Source of the DNA: Candidatus Methylomirabilota bacterium
Lineage (GTDB): Bacteria > Methylomirabilota > Methylomirabilia > Methylomirabilales > JACQHM01
DNA length: 13,743 bases
NCBI GenBank assembly: GCA_016199025.1
Contig: JACQHM010000078.1
Span: 1-13,743, forward strand
Direction of reading: 5' to 3'
Shown in pieces: positions 6,671 to 13,742 of the stretch (within the stretch, counting starts at the first letter, position 1; the number at the start of each line of letters is the position of its first letter). Below the pieces are notes generated by a model, which was not told the origin of the DNA, did no database searches, and saw only the letters and a list, made by a program, of their open reading frames with translations. Position numbers and translations under genes: made by a program.

Positions 6671-6754
6671 TTGTAGGGGAGTAGGGGAGGGCTTCAGCCC
6701 TCCCGTGTACTTCAGCCCTCCCGTGTACGGGCGGGGTGGAACCCCGCCCCTACA
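6671..6754. repeat. Composite GTAGGGG palindromic repeat with 18-base duplication
   Basis: Between the GT4 start and the end of the SDR gene lie two palindromes. One is GGGAGGGCT/AGCCCTCCC (6685-6704). The other is GGGCGGGGT/ACCCCGCCC with a three-base loop (6729-6749), bordered by GTAGGGG-type ends (for example CCCCTAC at 6747-6753). Between them the 18-base word TTCAGCCCTCCCGTGTAC occurs twice in direct tandem (6693-6710 and 6711-6728). The unit resembles the repeat at 7769-7795. There is no T-run after either stem, so they do not look like intrinsic terminators. The stop codon and last dozen or so codons of the SDR gene fall inside. Confidence 0.85.
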
Positions 6755-7701
6755 GGTCCTTGGTCCCTTTTGTCTTTTTTCATCCAATCCACTGTCCGGC
6801 GAAGACCCTCCTCGAAGCCGACCTTCGGTTTGTAGCCAAGAAGGCGTTCGGCCTTCTCGATGGAGGCCTGGGAGTGCCTGACATCCCCCGGCCGGGGCGC
6901 CTCGAAGCGAGGGATGAAACGGGTGCCGAGGATCCGATTCAGGATCTCCACGAGGGTCAAGAGGGTAGAGCGCTCACCGCAGGCCACGTTGATAACCTCC
7001 CCTGCCGCCTCCTTCGCCGAGAGGGTGAGGAGGTTTGCCTCCACCACGTTCTCGACAGAGGTGAAATCCCTTGATTGAAGGCCGTCGCCGAAGATCACCG
7101 GGGACCTCCCTTCGAGCATGGCGCTGATGAAACGGGGAATGACCGCGGCGTAGGGAGAGTGGGGATCCTGTCTCGGGCCGAAGACGTTAAAGTAGCGAAG
7201 GACAACCGTCTCCAACCCATAGATCCAGTGAAAGACCTGACAGTAATACTCGCCCATCAGTTTAGAGATCGCATAGGGGGATTTGGGGTCTGGCTTCATC
7301 CCCTCCTCTTTGGGAAGGGTGGGGGAATCCCCATACACCGACGAGGAAGAGGCATAGATGACCCGCCGCACCCCGGCCTCCTTGGCGGCGATCAGGAGGT
7401 TCAGGGTCCCGGTAGCATTGGCGGCGTGGAAGGCGAAAGGGTCCTCGACGGAGCGGGCGACCGAAGGGAGGGCCCCCTGGTGCAGGATGCCCTCGACCTC
7501 TTCGACGGCCTTTTTCACCGCCGAGAAATCCTGAAGATCCCCCTCGACCAGCTCGACCCGATCCAAAAGGGGGGCGAGGTTCTCGAGTCTCCCCGTCGAG
7601 AGGTTGTCCAGGACCCTGACCTGTTCACCGCGCTCGACCAGGGCATGGACGAGATGGGAGCCGATGAACCCTGCCCCTCCTGTCACCAGATAGGTTGCCA
7701 C
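6712..7701 (-). CDS. WbpP-like UDP-sugar (UDP-GlcNAc) 4-epimerase
   Basis: This extended SDR probably interconverts UDP-GlcNAc/UDP-GalNAc or UDP-Glc/UDP-Gal. From the chosen start it has 329 residues: GGAGFIG (8-14), LDNLSTG (31-37), GALPSVARSVEDP (76-88), ASSSSVYGD (117-125), catalytic YAISK (Tyr143, Lys147), LRYFNVFGPRQDP (168-180), then PYAAVIPRF and the GDGLQSRDF substrate segment. The pattern follows WbpP/TviC-type UDP-HexNAc 4-epimerases. The start is GTG at 7701, with GGGAGG seven bases upstream. The frame stays open upstream to 7806, but that stretch translates the palindromic repeat (AGLKPAPT) and lacks a ribosome site. The last dozen or so residues (GPVGAGFHPARTREG) are likewise encoded by repeat sequence. 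Confidence 0.92.
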   Translation of the reverse strand: MATYLVTGGAGFIGSHLVHALVERGEQVRVLDNLSTGRLENLAPLLDRVELVEGDLQDFSAVKKAVEEVEGILHQGALPSVARSVEDPFAFHAANATGTLNLLIAAKEAGVRRVIYASSSSVYGDSPTLPKEEGMKPDPKSPYAISKLMGEYYCQVFHWIYGLETVVLRYFNVFGPRQDPHSPYAAVIPRFISAMLEGRSPVIFGDGLQSRDFTSVENVVEANLLTLSAKEAAGEVINVACGERSTLLTLVEILNRILGTRFIPRFEAPRPGDVRHSQASIEKAERLLGYKPKVGFEEGLRRTVDWMKKDKRDQGPVGAGFHPARTREG

Positions 7702-7741
7702 CCCTGACCTCCCAGAAACGCAAGAATTATACCGATCCCCG

Positions 7742-9733
7742 TTAAGACGGACAAGGGTTTTGAGCGGCGTAGGGGCGGGTTTCAAACCCGCCCTTGCCAC
7801 CGTCAATGAACATCCGATGCCACAGCTCCAGCATCAGCAGGTTCCAGAGGAGATAATGCCAGGTGCCCTCTCCCTGGCAGTGCTCGTCCAAAAGTTTCTG
7901 CACAGCTTCTCTCCTGAAGTACCCCCTCTCCAGGCCCCGGTGGTCGAGGAGCACGTCATAGGCCATCTCCCGAAGGTCCTTTCGGAACCAGCGATCAATA
8001 GGGACGCCGAAGCCTTTTTTGGGCCGATGGATGATCTCGTCTGGCAAAAGTTCTTTCAACGCCTTCTTGAAGATGTACTTCTGGGTCCTGCCCTTGAGCT
8101 TCAGCTCCGAGGGGAGAGAGGCAGCGAACTCCATGAACCTATGGTCCAGCAAGGGAGACCTCGCCTCTAACGAATGGGCCATGCTGGCGATGTCCACCTT
8201 GACCAGGAGATCATCGGGGAGGTACATCTGGACGTCCACATCGAGGGTGGCGTCGATGAAATCGGGGGCATCGGACGCGTCGTAGGCCTCCAGCAGGAGG
8301 CTCACTGAATCGAGCCCCTCCATCTCCTGTTTGAAGGCCTCCGTGTACAGTTCCTCTTTCCTCTGGGTGTTGAAATGGCTCAGCCATCGCGAGTACCGCC
8401 GCCTGGGTTCCTCAGCGATAGCCTCTAAGAAGCGTCTCGCCCGGTTCCGAAGACTCCCAGGCCGAGAGGATCGCAAGAACAGGCCAGCCCCCTTCTCCAT
8501 GGCCCTTCGGAGAAAGAGGGGGAGCCCGTCGTAGCGACAGGCCAGTTGATTGGCCACATAGCGATCATAGCCGGCAAAGTTCTCGTCGCCGGCGTCACCG
8601 TTCAAGGCTACCGTCACATGCTCCCTGGTCACCTTTGCCAGGTAGTAGGTCGGGATGGCCGAGGAGTCGGCAAAGGGCTCGTTGTAGTGCCAGACCAGCT
8701 TCGGCAGGACTGTGACGGCATCGGGTTTCACGATGAACTCGTGGTGGTCGGTTTGAAAGCGTTTGGCCACCATCCTGGCATAGGGAAGCTCGTTGTAGTC
8801 TTCCTCCTCGAAGCCGATAGAGAAGGTCTTGACCGGCTCTGAGGAGAGCCCGCTCATCAGGGCGACGATAACACTTGAATCGATCCCGCCGCTTAAGAAG
8901 GCCCCCAGGGGGACGTCACTCACCATCCGGAGTCGCACCGCTTCTCTCAACCGTTCCAGCAGTTTTTGACACAGCTCCTCTTCGCTCTTGACCCCTGGCC
9001 CCTGGCCCCTGGCCCCTGGCCGCTTTTTCGTGTAGCTCAACTTCCAGTACCGCCTCACCTCAAGGTCCCTGTCCTTCAAGAGGAGGGAGTGGCCGGGAGG
9101 GAGTTTCTTCATCCCTTTGAAGGCGCTGTACGGGCTGGGGACGTAGCCATAGGTCAGGTAATGATGGATCGCCTCAAGGTCAGGTTCAGCCTTCACGTCG
9201 GGGTCTTCGAGGATCGCCTTGGGTTCGGAGGCGAAGAGGAACTTCTCATGATCGGCGTAGTAGAAGAGGGGCTTCTTGCCCAGCCGGTCCCGGGCGAGGA
9301 AGAGCCTCCTCCTCTTCTCGTCCCAGATGGCGAAGGCGAACATCCCCCGGAGGTCGTTGAGACACTCGACCCCCTTTTCCTCATAGAGATGGAGGATCAC
9401 CTCCGTGTCGGTCTTCGACCGGAACCGGTGACCCCTCTTCAAGAGATCCTCCCGAAGCTCCGGGAAGTTGTAGATCTCCCCGTTAAAGGTGATCCAGAGG
9501 GTCCCATGGCTTCGGCTCTGCTCAGCACAGGCCTCGTTGGTCATGGGCTGCCGACCGGCCTCGGAGAGATCGATGATGGCCAGTCTTCGGTGCCCCAGAC
9601 CCACAGGCCCGTTCACGTAGGTCCCTTCACCATCCGGGCCCCGGTGGGCCAGAACCTGGCACATCCGCCGGATCAGGACCTCCTCGACAGCCCTGGTTGG
9701 ATCGAAGAAGAGCTTTCCAGAAATCCCGCACAT
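7742..9733 (-). CDS. asnB: Glutamine-hydrolysing asparagine synthetase
   Basis: This protein uses glutamine-derived ammonia and ATP to amidate a carboxylate, normally aspartate. AsnB paralogues in polysaccharide clusters are often suspected to amidate other acids such as uronic acids. The ATG at 9733 gives 663 residues starting MCGISGKLF, with Cys2 as the N-terminal nucleophile after Met removal. The glutaminase domain includes RGPDGEG (31-37), FNGEIYNF (83-90) and KTDTE (107-111). The synthetase domain has the pyrophosphate loop LSGGIDSS (280-287) and the usual SMAHSLEARSPLLDHR region. Three repeat-derived additions are visible: ACAEQSRS (68-75), RPGARGQGPG (238-247) and a C-terminal tail after MFID. 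The start follows the stop of the upstream gene by one base (TAAGATG). Confidence 0.95.
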   Translation of the reverse strand: MCGISGKLFFDPTRAVEEVLIRRMCQVLAHRGPDGEGTYVNGPVGLGHRRLAIIDLSEAGRQPMTNEACAEQSRSHGTLWITFNGEIYNFPELREDLLKRGHRFRSKTDTEVILHLYEEKGVECLNDLRGMFAFAIWDEKRRRLFLARDRLGKKPLFYYADHEKFLFASEPKAILEDPDVKAEPDLEAIHHYLTYGYVPSPYSAFKGMKKLPPGHSLLLKDRDLEVRRYWKLSYTKKRPGARGQGPGVKSEEELCQKLLERLREAVRLRMVSDVPLGAFLSGGIDSSVIVALMSGLSSEPVKTFSIGFEEEDYNELPYARMVAKRFQTDHHEFIVKPDAVTVLPKLVWHYNEPFADSSAIPTYYLAKVTREHVTVALNGDAGDENFAGYDRYVANQLACRYDGLPLFLRRAMEKGAGLFLRSSRPGSLRNRARRFLEAIAEEPRRRYSRWLSHFNTQRKEELYTEAFKQEMEGLDSVSLLLEAYDASDAPDFIDATLDVDVQMYLPDDLLVKVDIASMAHSLEARSPLLDHRFMEFAASLPSELKLKGRTQKYIFKKALKELLPDEIIHRPKKGFGVPIDRWFRKDLREMAYDVLLDHRGLERGYFRREAVQKLLDEHCQGEGTWHYLLWNLLMLELWHRMFIDGGKGGFETRPYAAQNPCPS
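7769..7795. repeat. GTAGGGGCGGG palindromic repeat
   Basis: A near-perfect palindrome, GGGCGGGTTT (7773-7782) and AAACCCGCCC (7784-7793), is preceded by GTAGG. It belongs to the same type as the repeat at 6729-6754 and resembles short palindromes scattered through many environmental bacterial genomes. It codes for the non-homologous tail of AsnB (around GGKGGFETRP) and lies just upstream of the epimerase ribosome site. It has no T-run. Confidence 0.85.
8992..9019. repeat. Perfect heptamer array inside asnB (four CCCCTGG units)
   Basis: Four identical units CCCCTGG occupy 8992-8998, 8999-9005, 9006-9012 and 9013-9019, reading AGGGGCC on the coding strand. They encode the glycine-rich RPGARGQGPG segment of AsnB between the glutaminase and synthetase domains. 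The coding strand has four GGGG runs with CCA loops, a textbook G-quadruplex pattern. Confidence 0.93.
9509..9532 (-). repeat. 24-base in-frame micro-insertion in asnB
   Basis: Codons for ACAEQSRS (residues 68-75) sit between QPMTNE and HGTLWITFNGEIYNF, where AsnB proteins normally have only one or two residues. The bases GCCTGTGCTGAGCAGAGCCG resemble a short dispersed repeat, with TGTGCTGAGC followed by a GTCGAAG-like end, that is common in bacterial genomes and often translated as similar peptides. Confidence 0.7.
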
Positions 9734-9734
9734 C

Positions 9735-12700
9735 TTAGTCAGGGAGGACCAGGGGTTGATCGGTCCGGTACACGAAGATGTACCGGTACTCATCAGGGAT
9801 CTCGTTGTTGGCCAGCCGTCTCATCTTCTCCAGCGAGGCGGGCTGGAGGTAGACGATCTCGTACGTCGGGTTCGGGAGCTTCGCGATAAGCTTCAGGCGA
9901 TCCCGATTTTGCTCGAACAGTCTCTCTGGGAAGGCCTCCCACGTGAGGGTTTGGTCAACAAAGAAATACTTTGTTCCTTCCTGGGCAAGGGCCAAGCGGA
10001 CCTTAGGGTGATCGGCCAGATGGAGGGGCCGAGACGTGTAGAAGCGGAAGTGGCTCTGCATCTTCTCGAAGATGAGCAGGCCCTTTGGCGCCGTTTCGAG
10101 GAGCTCCGCAGCCCGGCGGTAGCCGTCGGTCGTGATGGCCAGGAGGGGGACGCTTCGTTGGAGGAGGTCTAAGGCCGTGAGGGAAGCGACAACCAGGATG
10201 ACGGTCTTCAAGATCTTCCCCCGAGCAACGTCCAGGAGGGCCTTCAGACCCTTTCCGGCCAAGAGGGCCAGGGCCGGGAGGAGAGGGAGGGCCAGCCTGG
10301 GATAGCTCAGGTACACCATCACCCCCAGGCTATAGATCAAAAGGTAGGCCATGAGCAGTCCATCGGAAAGCCTCCTCCTGGCCAGGGCGAGGGAGGCGCC
10401 GATCAGGGTGAAGAGGAGAAAGGCCGGCGAGGTCCAGCGGAGGAAATAGGCCAGGATCAAGGTAGGCGGTGTCGCCACCAGGCCCCCGGTGGCCAGGGCG
10501 GTAAAGCCCACCGGCCGGCTGACGAGCTGCTCCGTTCCAGAGCGGGCGGCGACGAAGAGGACCCAGGGGATGAAGAGGCCGACCCCAACCAGGAGGAACA
10601 GGGAAAGCCCGATAACCTTCGGCCTCCACCCAAAAGGTTCTTCCCCCTTCTCTTCCGAGACCTTCCATCGGGCTACGAGGGGGGCCCCGAGGCGTAAGAC
10701 CCCGACGAGCACGAGAGGGGTGAGGACGAAGGAGCCTGCGTACTTGGTGTTCAGCATCAAGCCGGCGGCGACCCCCGCCAGGAGAGAGTGGCGGAGGCTG
10801 TCCTCGGTCAGGGCCGTGTGGAACCAGAGCAGCGTGAGGAGGGCAAAGAGGATGAAGGTGGCCTCGGTCAAGGCCATCCGGGAGTAGATCACATGATACG
10901 TACTGAAGGCAACGGTGGCGGCCGCAAAGAGTCCAGCCTCGGGGCCAGAGAGCTTCTTCCCCAACACGTAGAGGAGATAGACCGTCACGGTCCCGGCGGC
11001 CGCAGAGACCGCGATGGTCGGCCAGTCGGCGCGGCCGAAGAGGCCCTGGACAAGGCCGGCGAGGATCGAGAACAAGGGGGGCGCCTCGATGAGTCGAAGT
11101 GCTGGCAACGCCTGGAATCCTTGGTAGGTGAGGAGACGCCCGGCTGAGGCGTACAAGCCCTCATCCCAGTGGGTCAAGCCCAGGTCCGTGATTCTGTAGA
11201 ACCGGAGCCCCACCGCCAAGGCCAGAATGGCCAGGAGGATCCACCGTTCTCTCATGGGCCACTCTTGGTCCTTCCCTGATTTTCCGTCCATCGAGACCTC
11301 GGGGCTTGATGAGGGCAGAGGACGGGCCAGGATCTGACCAGACCTCTCCCGGCCGACCTTAAGCCCATACCGGACGGCCAGGAGGCCGGAGAGGAGGAAG
11401 AAGGAGAAAGCCTGCATCGTGAGCCGGTACGGCTCTGTCAAGCCTTTATCGTAGAGGAAGGCCACGGGGAAGGTCAGGGCTAGGAAGGTCAGGGGGAGCC
11501 AGCGGAAACCCGGAGAGAGGAGGGCGACAAGCAAGCCCAGGGCCCCTATGGCCGTGACGAGGTGATCCACCCATCCCGGATCGAACCCGAGGAGGGCGGC
11601 GACCGGCCCCCTGTAGCCGACCAGGTTCATCCCTCCTGCGATTTTCACAAACCCTCTCAGGGTGCCGATCATGGCTTCAGCAGGGGTGTGAAGCGTGAAG
11701 AGATATTGGGCGTACGTGAGCTTCGGCCCGGCGTAGGCGTTTTTCTCCAGCTCCTCCCGGCTCGGAAAACCGGGCTTCCCTCCGAACTCCAGGTTCGCGT
11801 ACCAGCGGGTGTGCAGATTCGTATCCCAGAAAAGATCGCCGTGCCTGTTGTAGATCATGAATTGATGGGGAGCCAGGAGAAGAACCATCAGGAGGACGGA
11901 GAGGGAGCCCATCAGGGCGATTCGCTTTAAGCGACGCTCGTGGGTCACGGCGGAAGCACCCATGAGGAGGGCGAGGCCGGGGAGGTAGGAGGAGCGGGTC
12001 AGGACGATCAGGCCTCCTAAGAGCCCTAAGAGGAGGAAGCGAGAGATCGGCTTCATCCCCTGTTTGACGAATCCCACGTGGCAAAAGAGCAAAAGGAGGA
12101 CCATCTCCAGCTCCAGCCGTAGGCCCCGGCCGCTTTCGATCATCAGCGGAACGTTCAGCGCCATGGCCAGGGCGGCCAGGAGTCCGAGCCCCTCGCCGAA
12201 GAGGTCCCTGGCCAGCCGATAGCTAAGGAGGATGGTGACCAGGGAGAGGAAGAAGCTGATGAACCGGAGGTGGGTGTCGGAGGGGCCAAAGAAGAGGAAA
12301 AAGGCCTTGGTGACCAGGAGGAAAAAAGGCTCCCGGATGGAGAAGTTGGCCGAGTAGAACCCGTTTTCGCCGAAGAGGGTCATCCGCTCGATCAAGGCCC
12401 TGTACAGTTGGGCATCAGGGTCCAGGGTGCTGTAGAGCACCCGTTCAATGTTCAGATAACGGATGAAGAACCCCACGCCCAGAATGAACAGGAGGGGGAG
12501 GGCCTGCTTCCAAGTTGGCGTCAAGAGGATGATGGCCAAGCTGAAGGCGAGGAAGGCCAGGGTCATCAAGAGGGGGGACGGGGGCATGGGCGGACGGCCT
12601 TCGAAAACCCGTAAGTCCATCTTGTCCAGGACCAGGAGGGGGGAAGCGGCCTCGTTGGTCGCCTCGAACAGGAGCAGGAAGACCCCGTCGGAGGGGAGAT

Positions 12701-13139
12701 ACGGGGTGAGGTCGATCCGGCTTCCTAGGAAGTGGACGTTCCTTGCGATGGTGGTGAAAGTCCTTCCTGCATCCAAAGAGAGCTTGAGAGCGTTCGTCAC
12801 CTCATGAGAGGGCCTGTAGAAGAAGAGGACGAGGGAGACTGCTCCTTCAGGGCCGATGGGTTGCGGAGACCTGTAGATGAGACGTCCACTGGTGTGAGGC
12901 GGGAGAGACCAGCCTTTGGGTCCTGCGACGAAGCCATGGTTTTCCAGGGCCTCGGGCCGCTGAACGACGCCGTGGTTGAAGTTCTCGGTGACCTCGGCGA
13001 TCAGCTTCGGATCCCCTTCGAAGAGGAAAGCAGTCTCCCTGTGGAACACGACCAGGGAGACGAAGAAGAGAAGAAGGGCCAGGATGGGTCTCCCCTGTTG
13101 CCCCAACATCCAGCATAAGCGCCGAGAGATCTTGCCCAT
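9735..13139 (-). CDS. Double GT-C (ArnT/PMT-like) membrane glycosyltransferase
   Basis: This 1134-residue integral membrane protein would transfer sugars from polyprenyl-phosphate donors on the periplasmic side. In order it has: a membrane helix (about 19-36), a predicted beta-rich periplasmic domain (about 45-182, with SLDAGRTF at 121-128), and a first multi-helix GT-C module (about 188-590) with the variant acidic site LDPDAQLY (239-246) and an REP motif (269-271). Next come a charged linker (595-630) and a second module (about 631-1000) with the canonical THWDEGLYA (656-664, Asp659-Glu660) and ALTEA (756-760). A C-terminal soluble domain (about 1010-1134) ends it. ArnT-like enzymes usually have about 500-600 residues, so this looks like two enzymes fused. 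The ATG at 13139 lies six bases after the hepT stop with no clear ribosome site. Confidence 0.85.
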   Translation of the reverse strand: MGKISRRLCWMLGQQGRPILALLLFFVSLVVFHRETAFLFEGDPKLIAEVTENFNHGVVQRPEALENHGFVAGPKGWSLPPHTSGRLIYRSPQPIGPEGAVSLVLFFYRPSHEVTNALKLSLDAGRTFTTIARNVHFLGSRIDLTPYLPSDGVFLLLFEATNEAASPLLVLDKMDLRVFEGRPPMPPSPLLMTLAFLAFSLAIILLTPTWKQALPLLFILGVGFFIRYLNIERVLYSTLDPDAQLYRALIERMTLFGENGFYSANFSIREPFFLLVTKAFFLFFGPSDTHLRFISFFLSLVTILLSYRLARDLFGEGLGLLAALAMALNVPLMIESGRGLRLELEMVLLLLFCHVGFVKQGMKPISRFLLLGLLGGLIVLTRSSYLPGLALLMGASAVTHERRLKRIALMGSLSVLLMVLLLAPHQFMIYNRHGDLFWDTNLHTRWYANLEFGGKPGFPSREELEKNAYAGPKLTYAQYLFTLHTPAEAMIGTLRGFVKIAGGMNLVGYRGPVAALLGFDPGWVDHLVTAIGALGLLVALLSPGFRWLPLTFLALTFPVAFLYDKGLTEPYRLTMQAFSFFLLSGLLAVRYGLKVGRERSGQILARPLPSSSPEVSMDGKSGKDQEWPMRERWILLAILALAVGLRFYRITDLGLTHWDEGLYASAGRLLTYQGFQALPALRLIEAPPLFSILAGLVQGLFGRADWPTIAVSAAAGTVTVYLLYVLGKKLSGPEAGLFAAATVAFSTYHVIYSRMALTEATFILFALLTLLWFHTALTEDSLRHSLLAGVAAGLMLNTKYAGSFVLTPLVLVGVLRLGAPLVARWKVSEEKGEEPFGWRPKVIGLSLFLLVGVGLFIPWVLFVAARSGTEQLVSRPVGFTALATGGLVATPPTLILAYFLRWTSPAFLLFTLIGASLALARRRLSDGLLMAYLLIYSLGVMVYLSYPRLALPLLPALALLAGKGLKALLDVARGKILKTVILVVASLTALDLLQRSVPLLAITTDGYRRAAELLETAPKGLLIFEKMQSHFRFYTSRPLHLADHPKVRLALAQEGTKYFFVDQTLTWEAFPERLFEQNRDRLKLIAKLPNPTYEIVYLQPASLEKMRRLANNEIPDEYRYIFVYRTDQPLVLPD
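11256..11305 (-). promoter_or_regulatory. Possible internal translation start for the second GT-C module
   Basis: Inside the double GT-C gene, ATG at 11291 (residue Met617) is preceded by GAGG five bases upstream (CCGAGGTCTCGATG). ATG at 11255 (Met629) is the natural-looking N-terminus MRERWILLAILALAVGLRF of a stand-alone ArnT-like protein. The linker between the modules may therefore be a former gene boundary that still directs separate synthesis of a 506-518-residue enzyme. Confidence 0.35.
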
Positions 13140-13145
13140 TGTCGG

Positions 13146-13601
13146 TTACGAGGTTGCTGACTCGCCTTCTAAGAAGGCCCACACATAGCGGCTGAACTCC
13201 TGGAAGTCTTCCAGACGTTCGGTGAGCATCTGGTAGATGGCCGCGTAATCGAGCTTCCAGTAGATATGGACAATCGCGTTCCGCATCCCCGCCATCCCCC
13301 GGATCCTGCGAGCGAACAAAGGCGGCATGAGACCCTTTTCCCCTGCCAGCTCGATCAGGTTTGTCGTATCGATCTCAGCAAGGCTGGCCCCCTTCACGGC
13401 GACGAAATGCCGGCAGATGTCGAGGACGCACTCCAGGGCAATACGTAGGTAATGGACAGAGAGCTCCCGCCGGTCTCGCTCGGCCATGAACTCGTCGAAA
13501 GAGGGGAAGGCTTCCCGCCGCTGGGCCAGCTCTGCCACCATCTCATCCAGTTTCGACAGCGAGAGTTCCACCCGTTCTCGGTCCACTCGACGCCCGGACA
13601 T
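13146..13601 (-). CDS. hepT: HepT-like HEPN toxin/ribonuclease domain protein (DUF86)
   Basis: HepT proteins are HEPN-fold ribonuclease toxins that are held inactive by AMPylation by the MntA nucleotidyltransferase. From ATG 13601 there are 151 residues, all helical in character. They start with VDRERVELSLSKLDEMVAEL (about 6-25), the family helix HYLRIALECVLDICRHFVA (50-68), and the diagnostic RNAIVHIY (107-114) with Arg107, His112 and Tyr114 of the Rx4HxY motif. LDYAAIYQMLTERLEDFQEF follows. All active residues are present, so it should be functional. The start has GGGAGG seven bases upstream. The frame remains open upstream to the window edge, through sequence that looks like the end of MntA. 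Six bases separate its stop from the GT-C gene, making it first in the visible cluster. Confidence 0.9.
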   Translation of the reverse strand: MSGRRVDRERVELSLSKLDEMVAELAQRREAFPSFDEFMAERDRRELSVHYLRIALECVLDICRHFVAVKGASLAEIDTTNLIELAGEKGLMPPLFARRIRGMAGMRNAIVHIYWKLDYAAIYQMLTERLEDFQEFSRYVWAFLEGESATS

Positions 13602-13742
13602 GGGGTAACCTCCCTGAATCCTCGCTCGAAGGAACGTGCGAAGCACGGCGGTCAGGTGCAGATAATCCTCCCAGTCAGCCAGCAGGGCTTCAAGAAGCCG
13701 GGTCGTGATTCCCGGTATTCGCTCGTAGAGGAGGATCCCTTG
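13602..13742 (-). CDS. C-terminus of MntA-like nucleotidyltransferase, in frame with hepT (partial)
   Basis: The 47 codons at the window edge read QGILLYERIPG and end in a helical stretch (WEDYLHLTAVLRTFLRARI). This resembles the end of minimal nucleotidyltransferases of the MntA type, which commonly have a GxxLYE turn followed by a final helix. The other two frames hit stops and show no such pattern. There is no stop codon before the hepT ATG and the frame is the same, so antitoxin and toxin would be one chain unless hepT is started internally. The catalytic GSxAxG part lies outside the window, so identity rests on this short match and on the usual MntA-HepT pairing. Confidence 0.6.

Noticed and set aside
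6685..6749. Intrinsic transcription terminators formed by the GC-rich stems
   Set aside because: Neither stem is followed by a T-run on either coding direction, and both belong to a repeat type also seen at 7769-7795 within coding sequence.
7702..7806. N-terminal extension of the WbpP-like epimerase
   Set aside because: It translates palindromic repeat, lacks a ribosome site, and precedes the natural start GTG 7701, which has GGGAGG at a good spacing.
9734..9793. N-terminal extension of AsnB upstream of MCGISG
   Set aside because: Cys must directly follow the initiator Met to serve as the glutaminase nucleophile, and the extension overlaps the end of the GT-C gene.
8966..9889. Long plus-strand open frame opposite asnB, and similar long plus-strand frames elsewhere
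   Set aside because: They are antisense to strongly supported genes, have proline/glycine/arginine-rich low-complexity translations and no ribosome sites. They reflect GC-rich codon bias.
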